Assembly (NCBI GenBank): GCA_000727475.1
Contig: KL647328.1
Location: 424,003 to 488,002 of the forward strand
Direction of reading: 5' to 3'
DNA length: 64,000 nt
From: Sarcocystis neurona
Taxonomy: Eukaryota > Apicomplexa > Conoidasida > Eucoccidiorida > Sarcocystidae
Shown: positions 22,515 through 33,800 of the stretch, piece after piece
How the letters are laid out: each line of letters starts with the position of its first letter
How positions within the stretch are numbered: the first letter of the stretch is position 1
Made by a program: the position numbers and the translations under genes
The notes under the pieces: model-generated
What the model saw: only the letters and a program-made list of their open reading frames with translations
Told to the model about the DNA's origin: nothing
The model's database searches: none

Positions 22515-23169
22515 CACTGGGACTCATCTTTCCCACTTTGTCCAGTGAAACGGCAGCTGCTGCGAATTTACGGTTTATTCTGCTGTGAGTTTGGCGGAAA
22601 ACCGGAACCGACTGTCCTGTTGGCGTGCGTATGTACGCCGCACACCAGCACGCATCTGCCTAGTATCGTCTGTTAAATTTTTCCTTTAGATGCCAGTGCT
22701 CCTCGACAAATTTTGTATTCTTCACGCGGGGTTCTACCTCCCACCTGCCATCTCTTTCCCCTCTTCTGTGGTTCACAGTCCCCCCATATTTCCCGCACAC
22801 TTCCTTCTTTCGCGATGTTCTGAAGATTGAAGCTTTCGCCGCCGGACGATGGCTGCACTTGCTAAGGCGCATGGCTGAGCGTTGGTTGCTTAACGAGGTC
22901 TAGTTGAGGACTGAAGCGTCTGTCAGCATTTCACAACGTCTTCGCAGTCCTAGCTTGCCTTTCCACAGACTGTCGTAGTGCTACCACTGTGCCCAAGTTG
23001 TGTTTTCATACTGCAGACTTTCTCAAGCAAATCAGACGGACGAATTCCAGTTCACTGGAGTTTCAGCCTCGTGCCCCCTGCAGCTTTACAGGCAGTCCTA
23101 GTCGGCGTTAGCACCTACTTTCGCGAGCGCCCGTACGCGGTGACGTATGCGTGGTGTCGTCGAGGTTAT

Positions 23170-23392
23170 CGGTTTTTCACTCCCTCGACGACACGACTCG
23201 ACCACCACCTTGACCCTTTTTCGGTTCCTCGTGTCCAGTAGTGCTTTTCTTTGTCCCGTAGCCGCGCCTCTTCTCCTCTTCTTTCTCCTTTACGCCTTCT
23301 CCCGCTTCTGTCCTGGGCGCTTTTGCGCTTGCGCTCCACCGTTCCTCTGTGTAGCTTATCTACCGTCAGCCTCCTCACATCTGTTGGTCACG
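23170..23392 (+). promoter_or_regulatory. Pyrimidine-rich leader before the FHA-isomerase gene
   Basis: About 220 bases dominated by C and T (CTTCTCCTCTTCTTTCTCCTT and similar) directly before the ATG at 23393. Pyrimidine-rich 5' untranslated leaders are common in coccidian genes. It could also be the 3' part of an intron, since CAG occurs before the ATG. The frame of the downstream gene is open through it from 23147, but that part encodes a hydrophobic Phe/Leu/Ser/Cys-rich peptide that looks like translated leader. Confidence 0.4.
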
Positions 23393-26300
23393 ATGCAGTA
23401 CCTGTCACCTCCGGATTCTCCGACATCGGAGCTGGAAGTCGAAGAGGGGGGCGCACCTTCTGCAGGAGAGCGCGCATCAGGCAGTGGTCGTAAACTGACA
23501 GAAGCACAGGAGCACTATTCCAAGCATCATGCAGACTGGCTACCACAACCTCTTAAGGCTGACCTCTCAATCACATCTTCGTCTCCTGCAGCGGGGGTTA
23601 GTGCGGCCCCAACCACTGCATCAGCGCGTAAATCACGCTTTGGGCTGCTGGTGCCTGCTTCTCCTGCATTTGTTGCGGGAGGCTCTCTGCATTCCACAAG
23701 CACACAGAACAAAGCTGTCCTGCTGCCCCCTACCCTGTCTGCGTCACCGTCACCAGGCTCGAGTACTGGTGCGTCTTCCTCTCCTAGCGGAGGGTGTTCC
23801 TCTTTGTCAAGTCCAGCAGCAAGCAGCAGGGGCTCAGCGACTTCGCCTGCTACAGGGACTGCCGCAGCTGCTGGGTCTACAGATGCGGCTGCTGTTGCTG
23901 CTGGCAGTCCTCCTGGGGGCGGGGGACAGGCTGCCAGCTTTCCCGCTACGACACGTTCTCCGCTGAATATCGACTCTCGCACCGTGTTAAACGCAGCAGC
24001 TGCGGCACCAAAGACACGTGTACTCAGTACCGCAGGAGGGCTGTCGGGCAGCGGAGTAGTGAAAACGCTAGAGAACAGTGCGACCTCTGCCGCTGCTGGT
24101 GCGTTGGTAGCCGCAGCATTTGGTCGCGGAGCTGCAGTGACAGGATCGACGCCGCAGAGTGCCAAATTTGCAGCGGCCGCAGCAGCAGCAGAGGCAGCAG
24201 CCCGCGCAGCAGCAGCCGGGCGGACGGAGAAGGGTCTGCCTCCCGACGCGCTGGTGGATGGACTGCCGGTGCAGAGCTTCTCGCACCTACGTGTGATGAA
24301 AGAAGGCACGTGTGTAGAAGTTTTCTGTCTCCCGCTGCTATTTCAGCAGGCCCGGTCGACGGGCCGCCTAATCCTTGGAAGAGCAGAAGCAGCAGATATT
24401 CCTACAGAGCATCCTAGCTGTTCGCGTCTCCACTGCGAGCTGAGGCGGACGCCGGTGGCAGCGCAGGACGGCGGCGACGGCAGCAGCGGTGGTGGCGGGG
24501 CTACTCGCAGCAGGAGTAACAGGCGCTTCACATACACGTTGAAGGACTTGGGCAGTGGACACGGCACACTTATCAACGGCGGCAGGGTAGCAGCGGGGAA
24601 AGACACCGTTTTAGAAGATGAAGACGAGATCCAGCTTGGGTTTTCTCAGCGGCTATATCTTTTCTTTACAGGGAAAGACACTTTCGGACCTGATCCTCCT
24701 TCCCCTTCGAAGGAGGAGCAGTCAAACAAAACTCCTCCTCCCCTCAGGCAAGCCGGTTTACATCAGGGCCCCCGCGGTGGTTCTTCTGCTGCTGGTGCAG
24801 ATCCCTGCCCACCGGCGCCACCGGCAGCCGTTCCGGCACCGCCTTGTACTCCTCCTCCACCGGCGCCACCAATGCGGCCTGCTGGCGACGAAGCAGCCGG
24901 CGTGCGTCAACAGCAGCAGGGGGCTGGCGTTGCGGCCGGATCAGCAGCAGATCCTTCCCTGTGGAGGAGGCCACCAGAGATAGAGCAGAGCAGCGACGCG
25001 AGATGGAGGACGTACCAACAGCACATGGAACAGCTGCATCAGCAGCGATTGACGTCTTTGGGTGGAAGCCCTGTGCCATATTGCCTACCAGCCGCATCGG
25101 CAGATACCGAACAGGCGATGCTGCTGCAACAGCAGCATCATGCTCTCTTTCAGCAGCAGCAGCAGCAACAGGATGCTTACGCAGAGGAGGTCGGCAGCAG
25201 CGGCTGCAGCGGGATGAATGCAGCTGCTGCTGTAGCAGCAGGCAGCGGAGGAGGTGGAGCGGGAGGCTGGAGGTGGGAGGCGGCACAGCAGCAACAGCTT
25301 CTTTACTGGCAGCAGCAGCAGCAGGGATTGGCTGCAGAGGCTGGGTGGGAAACAGGACAGCAAGAGCAGATGTGGAACGCTGCAAGTCTGCAGGAGCATG
25401 CAATGCAGCAATATATGGCGGAGCGGTACGCACAGGATCAGCAGTGCTGGGACGCAGCAGCCGTGCAACAGCAGCAACATTGCGCTGGGTGGAGTCCGCA
25501 GCTGCAACAGCAGCAGCAGCCGAACGAAGAGAGCAGCTACTCCTTTCAGCAGCACCAGCAGCGTCGCTCTGGCTGGTCGCCGCTGTCCTCGCAGCCGGGC
25601 GCGGCGGGTGAGCAGCAGGAGGAGTTCCAGCAGTGTGATGGGCGGCAGCAGCAGCAGCAGGCGCAGGGGCGGTGGCATCCGAATTTTGCTGCGGAAGGGC
25701 GAGACAGCAGCAGAGGAAGAGGCGCACGTGATGGGAGAGGTGCAGCAGGAGCAGCAGGAGGGGGCGGCGGACCCCAGTTTAAGCGGCGCCCTTCCAGTGC
25801 AGCAGCTCGGAAGCTGCTGTGGCAACATGCCGGCAAGAAGCAGCAGGGCGACGAGACGTCTGCAGCAGCAGCGGACGATGCTGCAACACCAGAGGGGAGC
25901 GGGAACAAGCGTTTGCGTCTGGACGGAGCCAAGGTGGCGCTGTGGGGTCGTGGCCATGACGGAGCTGCAGCAACAGCAGCAGCAGCAGGAGGGACACGTG
26001 AGCAGCCAGGCGCAGCAGCAGGCACAGGCGAGAGGGAGGGAGGAGGGGGAGGAGCAGCAGCAGGATTACCAGCAGCTGCAGGCAGCAGTAGCAGTGGCAC
26101 TGTGTTGCAGGTTGCGAGTGCTGCCGGGTCGCCCCAGCCGAGTTCTCCCGCACTAACCGCAGCGGCAGCAGCAGCGAGCCAGCCGAGCTGGAGCTGCAGT
26201 AGTAGTACTAGTATCAGCGGCATGAACGCAGAGAGAAGGGACAGTGCCGGGGAGCAGGGGACAGCGCCACGTGTCTTTTGTGCGCATATTCTTCTCTCTT

Positions 26301-26851
26301 TTGTGCGTCGCGCAGACGTCGAGCCTTGGCAGGGCTCTTCGAGTAGCAACCGCAGCAGTGGTGGGGTGTTGTTGGGCAGAGGAGGGAGAGTGGTCACGCG
26401 GAGCAGAAGCGATGCGCTAAGCAGCTTGAAGAGTGTGAAAGATATCACTGCAGAAGATCCCACGCAATTTGGCGAATTCGCTGCAGAGCTATCTGACTGC
26501 CCTTCCAGCAAAAAGCGAGGGGTGCTGGGATGGGTGCACGGTGGACTTCCAGGCGGAAGGCCAGCGACGCTGCAGCAGCAACAGCAACAGACACCGGGCA
26601 GCAGCAACAACAGCAAAGAGAAAGAACAGCAGCGTGCGCCGCAGCGACGCACCGCGACCGAAGTAGCTGCGCAGCAGAGTGTGGAGGCTGCTTCTGAGAG
26701 CAGCAACAGCAGTAGCAAGAACGAAGACAAACAAGAGGAATGGTGGCTGCCGCAGGAAGCTGTCGAGGCGGCGTTGCAGCTGCAGGTTGGAGAGTTAAGC
26801 GCTGTTATTGAGAGCGAACACGGCGCTCACCTGCTGCTGCGTCTCAAGTAG
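23393..26851 (+). CDS. FHA domain-Pin1-type parvulin peptidyl-prolyl isomerase fusion, 1152 aa
   Basis: FHA domains bind phosphothreonine; Pin1-type parvulins isomerise phospho-Ser/Thr-Pro bonds. The FHA core spans residues about 320-430: GRLILGRAEAADIP, then CSRLHCEL (the Ser-Arg-x-x-His signature, near 342), then DLGSGHGTLING (385-396, with His in the usual Asn place, as in NIPP1-type FHAs). The parvulin domain spans about 955-1152: AHILLSFVRRADVEPW with active-site His near 965 and a Pin1-like basic pair; FGEFAAELSDCPSSKKRGVL with the catalytic Cys near 1036; and ELSAVIESEHGAHLLLRLK with His 1146. About 55 residues of Gln/Ser-rich insert split the domain after GGLPGG, and a Gly/Ser insert lies inside the FHA domain. 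Ala/Ser-, Gln- and Gly-rich linkers make up the rest. The gene is apparently intronless. I chose 23393 because the part upstream is leader-like and the context is CACGATGC. A nuclear, phospho-signalling role is inferred. Confidence 0.88.
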   Translation: MQYLSPPDSPTSELEVEEGGAPSAGERASGSGRKLTEAQEHYSKHHADWLPQPLKADLSITSSSPAAGVSAAPTTASARKSRFGLLVPASPAFVAGGSLHSTSTQNKAVLLPPTLSASPSPGSSTGASSSPSGGCSSLSSPAASSRGSATSPATGTAAAAGSTDAAAVAAGSPPGGGGQAASFPATTRSPLNIDSRTVLNAAAAAPKTRVLSTAGGLSGSGVVKTLENSATSAAAGALVAAAFGRGAAVTGSTPQSAKFAAAAAAAEAAARAAAAGRTEKGLPPDALVDGLPVQSFSHLRVMKEGTCVEVFCLPLLFQQARSTGRLILGRAEAADIPTEHPSCSRLHCELRRTPVAAQDGGDGSSGGGGATRSRSNRRFTYTLKDLGSGHGTLINGGRVAAGKDTVLEDEDEIQLGFSQRLYLFFTGKDTFGPDPPSPSKEEQSNKTPPPLRQAGLHQGPRGGSSAAGADPCPPAPPAAVPAPPCTPPPPAPPMRPAGDEAAGVRQQQQGAGVAAGSAADPSLWRRPPEIEQSSDARWRTYQQHMEQLHQQRLTSLGGSPVPYCLPAASADTEQAMLLQQQHHALFQQQQQQQDAYAEEVGSSGCSGMNAAAAVAAGSGGGGAGGWRWEAAQQQQLLYWQQQQQGLAAEAGWETGQQEQMWNAASLQEHAMQQYMAERYAQDQQCWDAAAVQQQQHCAGWSPQLQQQQQPNEESSYSFQQHQQRRSGWSPLSSQPGAAGEQQEEFQQCDGRQQQQQAQGRWHPNFAAEGRDSSRGRGARDGRGAAGAAGGGGGPQFKRRPSSAAARKLLWQHAGKKQQGDETSAAAADDAATPEGSGNKRLRLDGAKVALWGRGHDGAAATAAAAGGTREQPGAAAGTGEREGGGGGAAAGLPAAAGSSSSGTVLQVASAAGSPQPSSPALTAAAAAASQPSWSCSSSTSISGMNAERRDSAGEQGTAPRVFCAHILLSFVRRADVEPWQGSSSSNRSSGGVLLGRGGRVVTRSRSDALSSLKSVKDITAEDPTQFGEFAAELSDCPSSKKRGVLGWVHGGLPGGRPATLQQQQQQTPGSSNNSKEKEQQRAPQRRTATEVAAQQSVEAASESSNSSSKNEDKQEEWWLPQEAVEAALQLQVGELSAVIESEHGAHLLLRLK

Positions 26852-27060
26852 GGCAAACGCCAAGAAGAGGGAGGTGGGCAGGTGGGGCAGCTGGGACAAA
26901 GAGGACGACGCGGGAGAGACAGCAGGGAGGCAGAAGCAGTCGGACGGCAGGAAGAGAGGGACAGAGGAGAAAGCAGGGGAGGCAGAGGGAGAGACAGAGC
27001 GTGCAGACACTTCAGTAGCAGACTCGGGAAGTAGAGCCACATACGGCGAGCAGACGCGGC
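26852..27060 (+). other. Purine-rich 3' flank of the FHA-isomerase gene
   Basis: Directly after the TAG the plus strand becomes GA-rich (GGAGGCAGAGGGAGAGACAG and similar) for about 200 bases. This is probably 3' untranslated sequence. No termination signal can be defined. Confidence 0.4.
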
Positions 27061-27266
27061 AGGCGTGGAAGGCGAGCTGCAACAAAGGATTAATAAAACA
27101 GAGGGATGGAAGGAGGAGGAGGAGCTGTTACAGAAACGTTGGTCTTCCTTACCTTTACAAGTCCCCTTCTACACATTAATTACCATGCTTCACTTATCAC
27201 GGTGCCGGATGCAAGCATCACAGGCACCGCAGAAGAATTTTCTGCGACGCATTGCGCTCGGGGGAA

Positions 27267-27755
27267 ATGCATTTTTTGTCTCAAACGTGCGGGGCACCTA
27301 AGTGTGAAGCTGATACTGCGCTGGTGGTTCGTTGCACATGTTCCTCGTGCACGCCGCGTATAGAACAGCTAGTGCTTAGAGAGGGTCGTAGAAAAGTGCG
27401 CTGCGGCAGCTACTCCCGAGTCGTGTCGCTGTTGCAACACGTAACTTCAAGAATATACGACGAGAGCCGCATGCGAAGCTTTTCACGAGATACGAGTAGC
27501 AGAAGCGAGGAAGCAGAGGCAGCAGCTGCAATACGAGCAGCGATTGCAGCAGTAGGAACAGCGTCGGTAGACGGAGGCAGCAGCGAAAGGAGTTGCAGGT
27601 CCGGCAACAGAAACAACAACGTGGTTGAGCGGCAATCTCGAGCAGCGAAAGCCGCGGCAGCACCAGGCGCAGGACCCAGCGACACGGCAGAATTGCACCA
27701 GGTGCATCTAAGTGAAGAAATTGGCAATGGGCAAAAACGTAGCGGAGTGCGCTGA
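27267..27755 (+). CDS. Unknown small Cys-containing protein, 162 aa (possibly a 3' exon)
   Basis: The ATG at 27267 (GGAAATGC) opens a frame ending TGA at 27753-27755. The first 35 residues hold a cluster of five Cys (TCGAPKCEADTALVVRCTCS, then SCTP), a pattern compatible with metal binding. Then comes a basic, helical segment (PRIEQLVLREGRRKVRCGSY), an Arg/Ser stretch, an Ala-rich helix, and a hydrophilic tail (TAELHQVHLSEEIGNGQKRS). The frame is open upstream to about 27252 only, so an upstream exon could add more of the Cys-rich domain; 27106-27250 has cysteines in another frame. It lies on the same strand, 415 bp downstream of the FHA-isomerase stop. No family recognised. Confidence 0.42.
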   Translation: MHFLSQTCGAPKCEADTALVVRCTCSSCTPRIEQLVLREGRRKVRCGSYSRVVSLLQHVTSRIYDESRMRSFSRDTSSRSEEAEAAAAIRAAIAAVGTASVDGGSSERSCRSGNRNNNVVERQSRAAKAAAAPGAGPSDTAELHQVHLSEEIGNGQKRSGVR

Positions 27756-27899
27756 GACGGCCTCTTAGCCACTTCGGTAGAAGAACGCTGCAGGGGAGGG
27801 GTAAAACGGGGCGCGCGCAGCTTCTGCGCAGCACGGTCTCAAGTGGACGGTTGTTCAGTCTATACACCTGCGGACACTTGCACACACATACATATCTCT

Positions 27900-30800
27900 C
27901 CGCAAGCATGTATCTGCCTCTTGGGCCCCTCTGCGATAGTCACGCTCGCTCTGCGTGTGCGTGCCTGCAGGAGTTCCTCAGGTGGGGGTAGGGGCGCAGT
28001 CACCTTTTTCTGTGTAATGCTTCCGCGACGCTGAAAACAGCTGAGTCGCGAGTGGTGGTGAAAGGGAAGAGCCGTGCCTCCTGGCGATGGAAGGCATCAG
28101 CTGTAGCAGCGACAAAGACCACTTCACACAACACACCGTAGGATAATACTAGCGTTAGATTTGAGATTTGTATCAGCGAGTTCCTTAAGGAACATTCATC
28201 AAAGGGTAACACGCAGATACGTTTACACACATGAAAGCATACAAACCAAGAAGTCACTGAAAGTTAGTAAATATCCATACTTGTCCGTATACATATGTCT
28301 ATATAGATCACTATATAGGTTCCCAATATGCCTTTGGAGTGTGGGTCATTTATATTGGCGGGCGAGGGCTACAAGAGAGCGCATCGTTCTAGTTGTTTAC
28401 TTTTTGATATCCGTTATGCCACCTGCACGCTAAGTGTTCGCAGGGTGGATTCTCGTCCTCTTCAATCTCCATGTGTGTAAATGGGCACACACGTTTTGAT
28501 ACACATTTATTTTCGTACACACCCGTAGAAATAGACGTTCGTAGGCAGGTAGAGAACTACTCCTATGCAATTCCAGAAGAGACGGTGTGCACGTGGACAG
28601 ACAGCGCCTGCCGATGCAGAAGCACAAACAGACAGAGCGACGCGCATGCCTGAAAAGTGAGATCCTGCGATCGCGACTGTCAGAGCACACGAACTTATGA
28701 ATATATACATATGTATGTGTACATGCTTATAAATGTATAGTATACACACGTACACAGATATGTGGCACACGCGTGTACGTTCCTGTGAAGCCGTGTAGTG
28801 TAGGGGCAGAAGATGGATGACTTCAATTTTGGTTTGTGGACTGCACTCGTGGCACGTCGTTTTTAGCTGGTGCGTGCACGTGAGCTTTCACCGGCGTACC
28901 GGCGTATCGCAAACGGAGTCTAGAATAACAATACCCTAGTGCTACGGGACAAAAGAGCTGCTTTTTCAGCGTACACCCGGTGCGTAGTACGCATAACCAC
29001 GAATTCACACCTGTGGTGCCGCTATGGCGATTGCGCATTCTACAGCATTGTGTAAGTTTGCGCGTTGATATTTCGTACAAAGCAAACAAGAAGCATTTAT
29101 TTGATACGTATACATAGCCAAAGCATACGAGTCACATCATTCATATTTTCCCCGTGCGTCATGTAGGAAGGTCTATGCACCATTTTCTTGTGCGTCGCAA
29201 GCAGAAGTACGCTGATACAGCGCATTGTGTGGTCTGTGAATTAGACGAAGTGGGGGTGTAAGACTTGAAACGTATTTCTGCCGTGAGCGCTGCGGCACAG
29301 ATCGTGCATACTGAACACGGCAGGCACAGCAGAACTGCTGTTCAGCAGCTCAGGCAGCAAATGGATGGCCAAGGTGTGTTGCACACTCTCTAGCCCTCGG
29401 TCGTGTGTAGGGGTGCGACCTGCTGCACCGAGCGCTGACGAAGAGTGAGAATATTTGATAATAACTGTGGTGTACTCTCTATGCTTCAAAGATGCTGCAT
29501 AACGCTGAAATTTCTGCAGCGACTCTTTACCCCAGTACCCGCACGTTTATCTGGTGTCTCCCTTGAGCTGGTTCTTCATTCATTTCTTCCGTCGACACTC
29601 CGGTCCAGTGTATCGCGAAGTCGATGCGTGAATTTCTCGAGGAAACTGTTGCATGTAGAACATGTCTAGTGTACACCTGTGTACAACGAGGACGGCGGGG
29701 ACGGTTCTGCGCGAACGGCAGCCATTCCCAGTGTGAGTGCACTCACGCTACGTAGCGATTTGCCAACCACTGTCTGATAACGCACTCGAGGAGAAACAGC
29801 GTACGCAGATGGCCTGTAGGTGCGTATTTCTCAGTGTCTGTAGGTGAACTAGTGGTGTCTCGGCCTGTGGACGCTCTTCTCACCCTTCCTGGGTATCTTC
29901 GTATTTGCGCACAAGTCGACGTGCAGGTAGAAGACTATCAGCGACGTCGCGGTGCACGTTGCCGTTGTGTATAGCGGCATTTCGGATATGAATTCGCATA
30001 GTTATGCAGCCGAGGTCTCTTCGAGGGCCCTGCTGTAATGTATGCGACTGCGACTTGTTAGATCCACAACAGCTGCAGGCAACGCATAGGCGGGGCGCGT
30101 GTGAAAATGAGTGAGCAATAGATGAAAAGCAGAGCAAGTCAGGCGGTTGGAGAAGCCTGCAAGTTAATTTGGGCTCTGTGAGTGCGTGCACTATCCTGGC
30201 AATACGTATATAATGCAGGTTGGAAGTCCTACGGCCTCTGTTTTCATCCTTCGCTCCCCCTAAGTCGATAGGAATTCTGTTAAACGAGAAAGGTACTTAC
30301 AGAATGCATGCGGACTCCTCTTGCCGTAGCGACGACGGCTTTCTCAGGCGCACAGATAATTTACAGAGCAAACGTAACGGTCGCGATGGGCAATGTGTAT
30401 ACATACATCGAAGAGAATGAAAGACGAGATTACTTGCATTCTTGGTTCAAACTCTCTGAATATCTCCATAGTTGACACAAGCGACGCAGTGGTCATACCG
30501 CCATGCAGCTCTCTTATCCACGAGTCACCAGAAGAACATGGCGACGGCCTGACCTCCATGCAACTTCGCTTAGAAGATAGAGTAGATTCAGCTGCGCAGA
30601 TACCTATGTAGTTGTTGGGGCTACATCAAGACATATGCCCGAGTGGCGTGATCTCGAACGTATCGGCATGTAAATGTGTACGGTGCCGGCCAGGAAAACC
30701 GAAGTACAAAAAGTGCGAGCTGCAGTTTTCAGTGTTGTCTCCCCCCCGTACTTACGTGCACACGTGTGAATGAGAACACATGCAAAGGATTACGAAAGAA

Positions 30801-33800
30801 GGGATCTGCTGTCTTCAAACCCCTTCTTGAACTAGGAGTATGTGCACGCCTCAGCAGTCAAACGCCGTGCCGCACTACGTGCAGAAGACTTGCTGGTGAG
30901 TACGGAAGACTGATGTATTAAAGCATTTGGACTATATCACGTAAATTACACTCTTGACAAGCGTACGAGAGCAAGCAGACACTATACTGGACACTCAAAC
31001 CAGCTCTCCTAGACGCGCTTCCATGGTGCTCTTCTATCCTACAGAGGTAAATATGAAAGTGGACACCGACACGGTCCTCATATTTAACATACTTCCGTAC
31101 GTAACGTATACAATGGTTTGTCGTCTCCACGGCTACGCATGTAAATTGATTATAAACACATCCTTCATATAGTCGATGTGCAAGAGTATGTATAATATGT
31201 AAATGCGAGTATGCTTACAAGTGCAGAAGCGCGTACGCATACGCGTACGCTCCCCCCCACATCGTGACGGAGTGTAACAGTCCGCAGTGCGTTTCGCGGC
31301 TTGTACCAGGGTATACATTCGAATAAATATTTATGTGTATATGCAGCAGCTCTGCCGTAGATACTCCTGCGGCTGCGGCAGAGACTCGGACAGGTCACTC
31401 CTGCTCAGGCAGACGCTAGATGTACCTGAACCTCTTGCGATTCAAGTTGGAGGAAGTCGACCTTTAGACGTCGACTGCCGTAAAGGCTCAGGAGGAGTCA
31501 ACAGACTCCAGTTCTGGCTGTAAATGAATCAAGCTTCGTATACATCTTCACATGTGTGTAGGAATTCTTTCACCTACATATATATATACATATACAAATC
31601 TATTAAGTGAGAGAGAGAGAGATGCACAGAGAAAGACAGGCAGAGAAGCATGCCGCTGGTTCCCATTCAGATATCTGTGTAAACCAGTGAACATGGTTGC
31701 CTGCCCGTCGGCTGGCTGATCTTCGACGTCTTGCTTGAGTCGCGCGTGCCAAGGAGTCGACGCTTTTTCGCACCCCCATGCTAACACTCTACACCTAGGT
31801 ATCTTGGTGCATGCACCTGGACTGGCCTGCGTATCTGTCTCCTTGCATCTACGTTACCTCCATATATATATATATATGTATATGTAAATACGTATTTTCA
31901 TGTTCGGGTGTGAGCGCCAACGTGTGCGTAGGTCGACACTCGTCTGCACTTGTATAGAGAAATGCTAATTGTTAATAAGAAAAGAATCAATGAATGTGGT
32001 ACGATGAAACCGACTTGAGCCACTGGACTGACGGAGCACCATCCTTTACAGAATTACGTAGCACACTACCTTCGTCCAGCGGGTTCGATTAAGCTAACTG
32101 CCAATGTTTACGTCCGTTGCTAGGGTTGCTGCAACTGCTACCCTCGCAACTCTGAAACTCGTGCTGCTACTGTAGCTTTTTCCGCTGCTGTCACAGCTCC
32201 TCCCGCTGCAGCAGCAGCTGCTGCTGCTCCAACTCCAGTGTCGTAATCGGTGAACCCCAGCTGCGTTTGTCTGCACGAGCTACCACTGTTTCTACCGTCG
32301 CTGCCTGCGCTGTGTGGAACTGGGCAGCAGTAGCTGGGCATTTACAGGCGTTCTGAATACGAGACAGCACAGCAGACCTGGCGGTCCCTGCCACAGAATT
32401 TGTATCATACATCCATATATGCGTACGTGTGTAATTTATTGAGACGTCAGCAATTGCTGCGGCGGCTTCCCGCTCGCATTTCTAGATCTCTATGCATGGT
32501 GTTGACATGTAGAAAAGTGGATACGCAGAAATAAAAAAGTATCGTCCGCTCTCGACGCTTCGAGAAACAACCCCCTGTGCACTGGTTACGCGAGTCACTG
32601 ACACGAACTCACTGCTGAAACTAGTGTGTCGTACAATTGAGACGACAACAGAAAAGACGTGTTTCTGGCAACGCAGTATTTTAACGCTCCCAGACTAAAT
32701 AAACGTTGTCCAAACGCCCTACCCCATAACCAAACGTATGTTCGTCTGAACGTACGTCTATCCCTGGGTGCCGTACGTACGCGTCTGTCTCTCACTGTAC
32801 AACAATGTAGTTATTCATCAGTTTTGCCCAGACAGGAGGGGACACGGATACCAATTTTGCCGTATACCAGTATACGTGTTGACCTTTATTGATTCATACA
32901 AAGTCACTACACGCGCACATACGAACACATACGTGTGCTAACATGCATTACCCTCCTTCAAAGCTCTTCACCGGGTCTACCTACCTATCTATACGTCTAC
33001 GGAAGCACACCTGCGCAGGCACGGTTAGAGCGGTATTCATGTGCGTGGATGAATAGCACGTTTTCAGTTTGTGCACCGAGGTGTATTTCATCCGTCGCCG
33101 TCTACAAGTGCAGTTCAACGTCCTATGCACTTGCCTCTACCATTACAAATACGCGTATGCAGCTAACAAGGGTGTATACGTACATGTGTGTAAGACCTTT
33201 TCATACGCTTCTATGTACCGTTTGTGTATAGTCGGCATCTGCATAGACTCGTATACATTTCAGAGACGTCGGCGGATGTACTGCGTTTCTCTGCGTAAAC
33301 AGATAGGTGCGCAGACACCGATGCATACACGCGTTACTACATGCGGAGGTATATATGTGTGAACCTGTGTTCGTAGAAGCTCACCTGTGTAGTCACGAAT
33401 AAGCATGAATATCCACACGTGACTCATGCATGGTACCTTCTTATGCCTGCCGAAACTTATTGATGTCCGCGCAAGAAGGTCTTCATCCAGACACAAACAC
33501 ACGCACGCACACACATACACGTAGACACCCGCGAGTAGCGCATGTGTATCCGTATGTAAATTTGTATACAGGTATGCACATGTGACCAACCGTCCCTGTG
33601 GATAGAAATGTACACAAACGGCTACAAACTACTTCAATGAAGTGCACACACGTCCGTGCAGCAGGGGAGAACCGGCGTTGTGCAGTGAGTGGCAGTGACG
33701 GTTGAGAAGTCTGGTGAACTCTGCGTTGCGGGATCCTCTGTTTGTACCGTCTGTTTCTCTTGTCGTTGTTGCAGACGATGAGGGAGGCAATTTCTTTTTC

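Larger units (their letters stand above)
16700..23145. other. Repeat-free, gene-poor block
   Basis: More than 6 kb with almost no CAG, CA or TA repeats and roughly even base composition, unlike both flanks. Stops are frequent in all frames, and the longest frame (17118-17537, +, 139 codons) shows no domain. 16700-16960 is the 3' flank of the transporter gene, with T/G-rich sequence and a possible polyadenylation-like AATAAA at about 16959-16965. Genes with many short exons, or noncoding RNA, could be present but are not visible by eye. Confidence 0.6.

Noticed and set aside
32070..32100. GGGTTCGATTAAG as a tRNA B-box
   Set aside because: The sequence departs from the B-box consensus at its end, and no A-box or cloverleaf could be drawn upstream.
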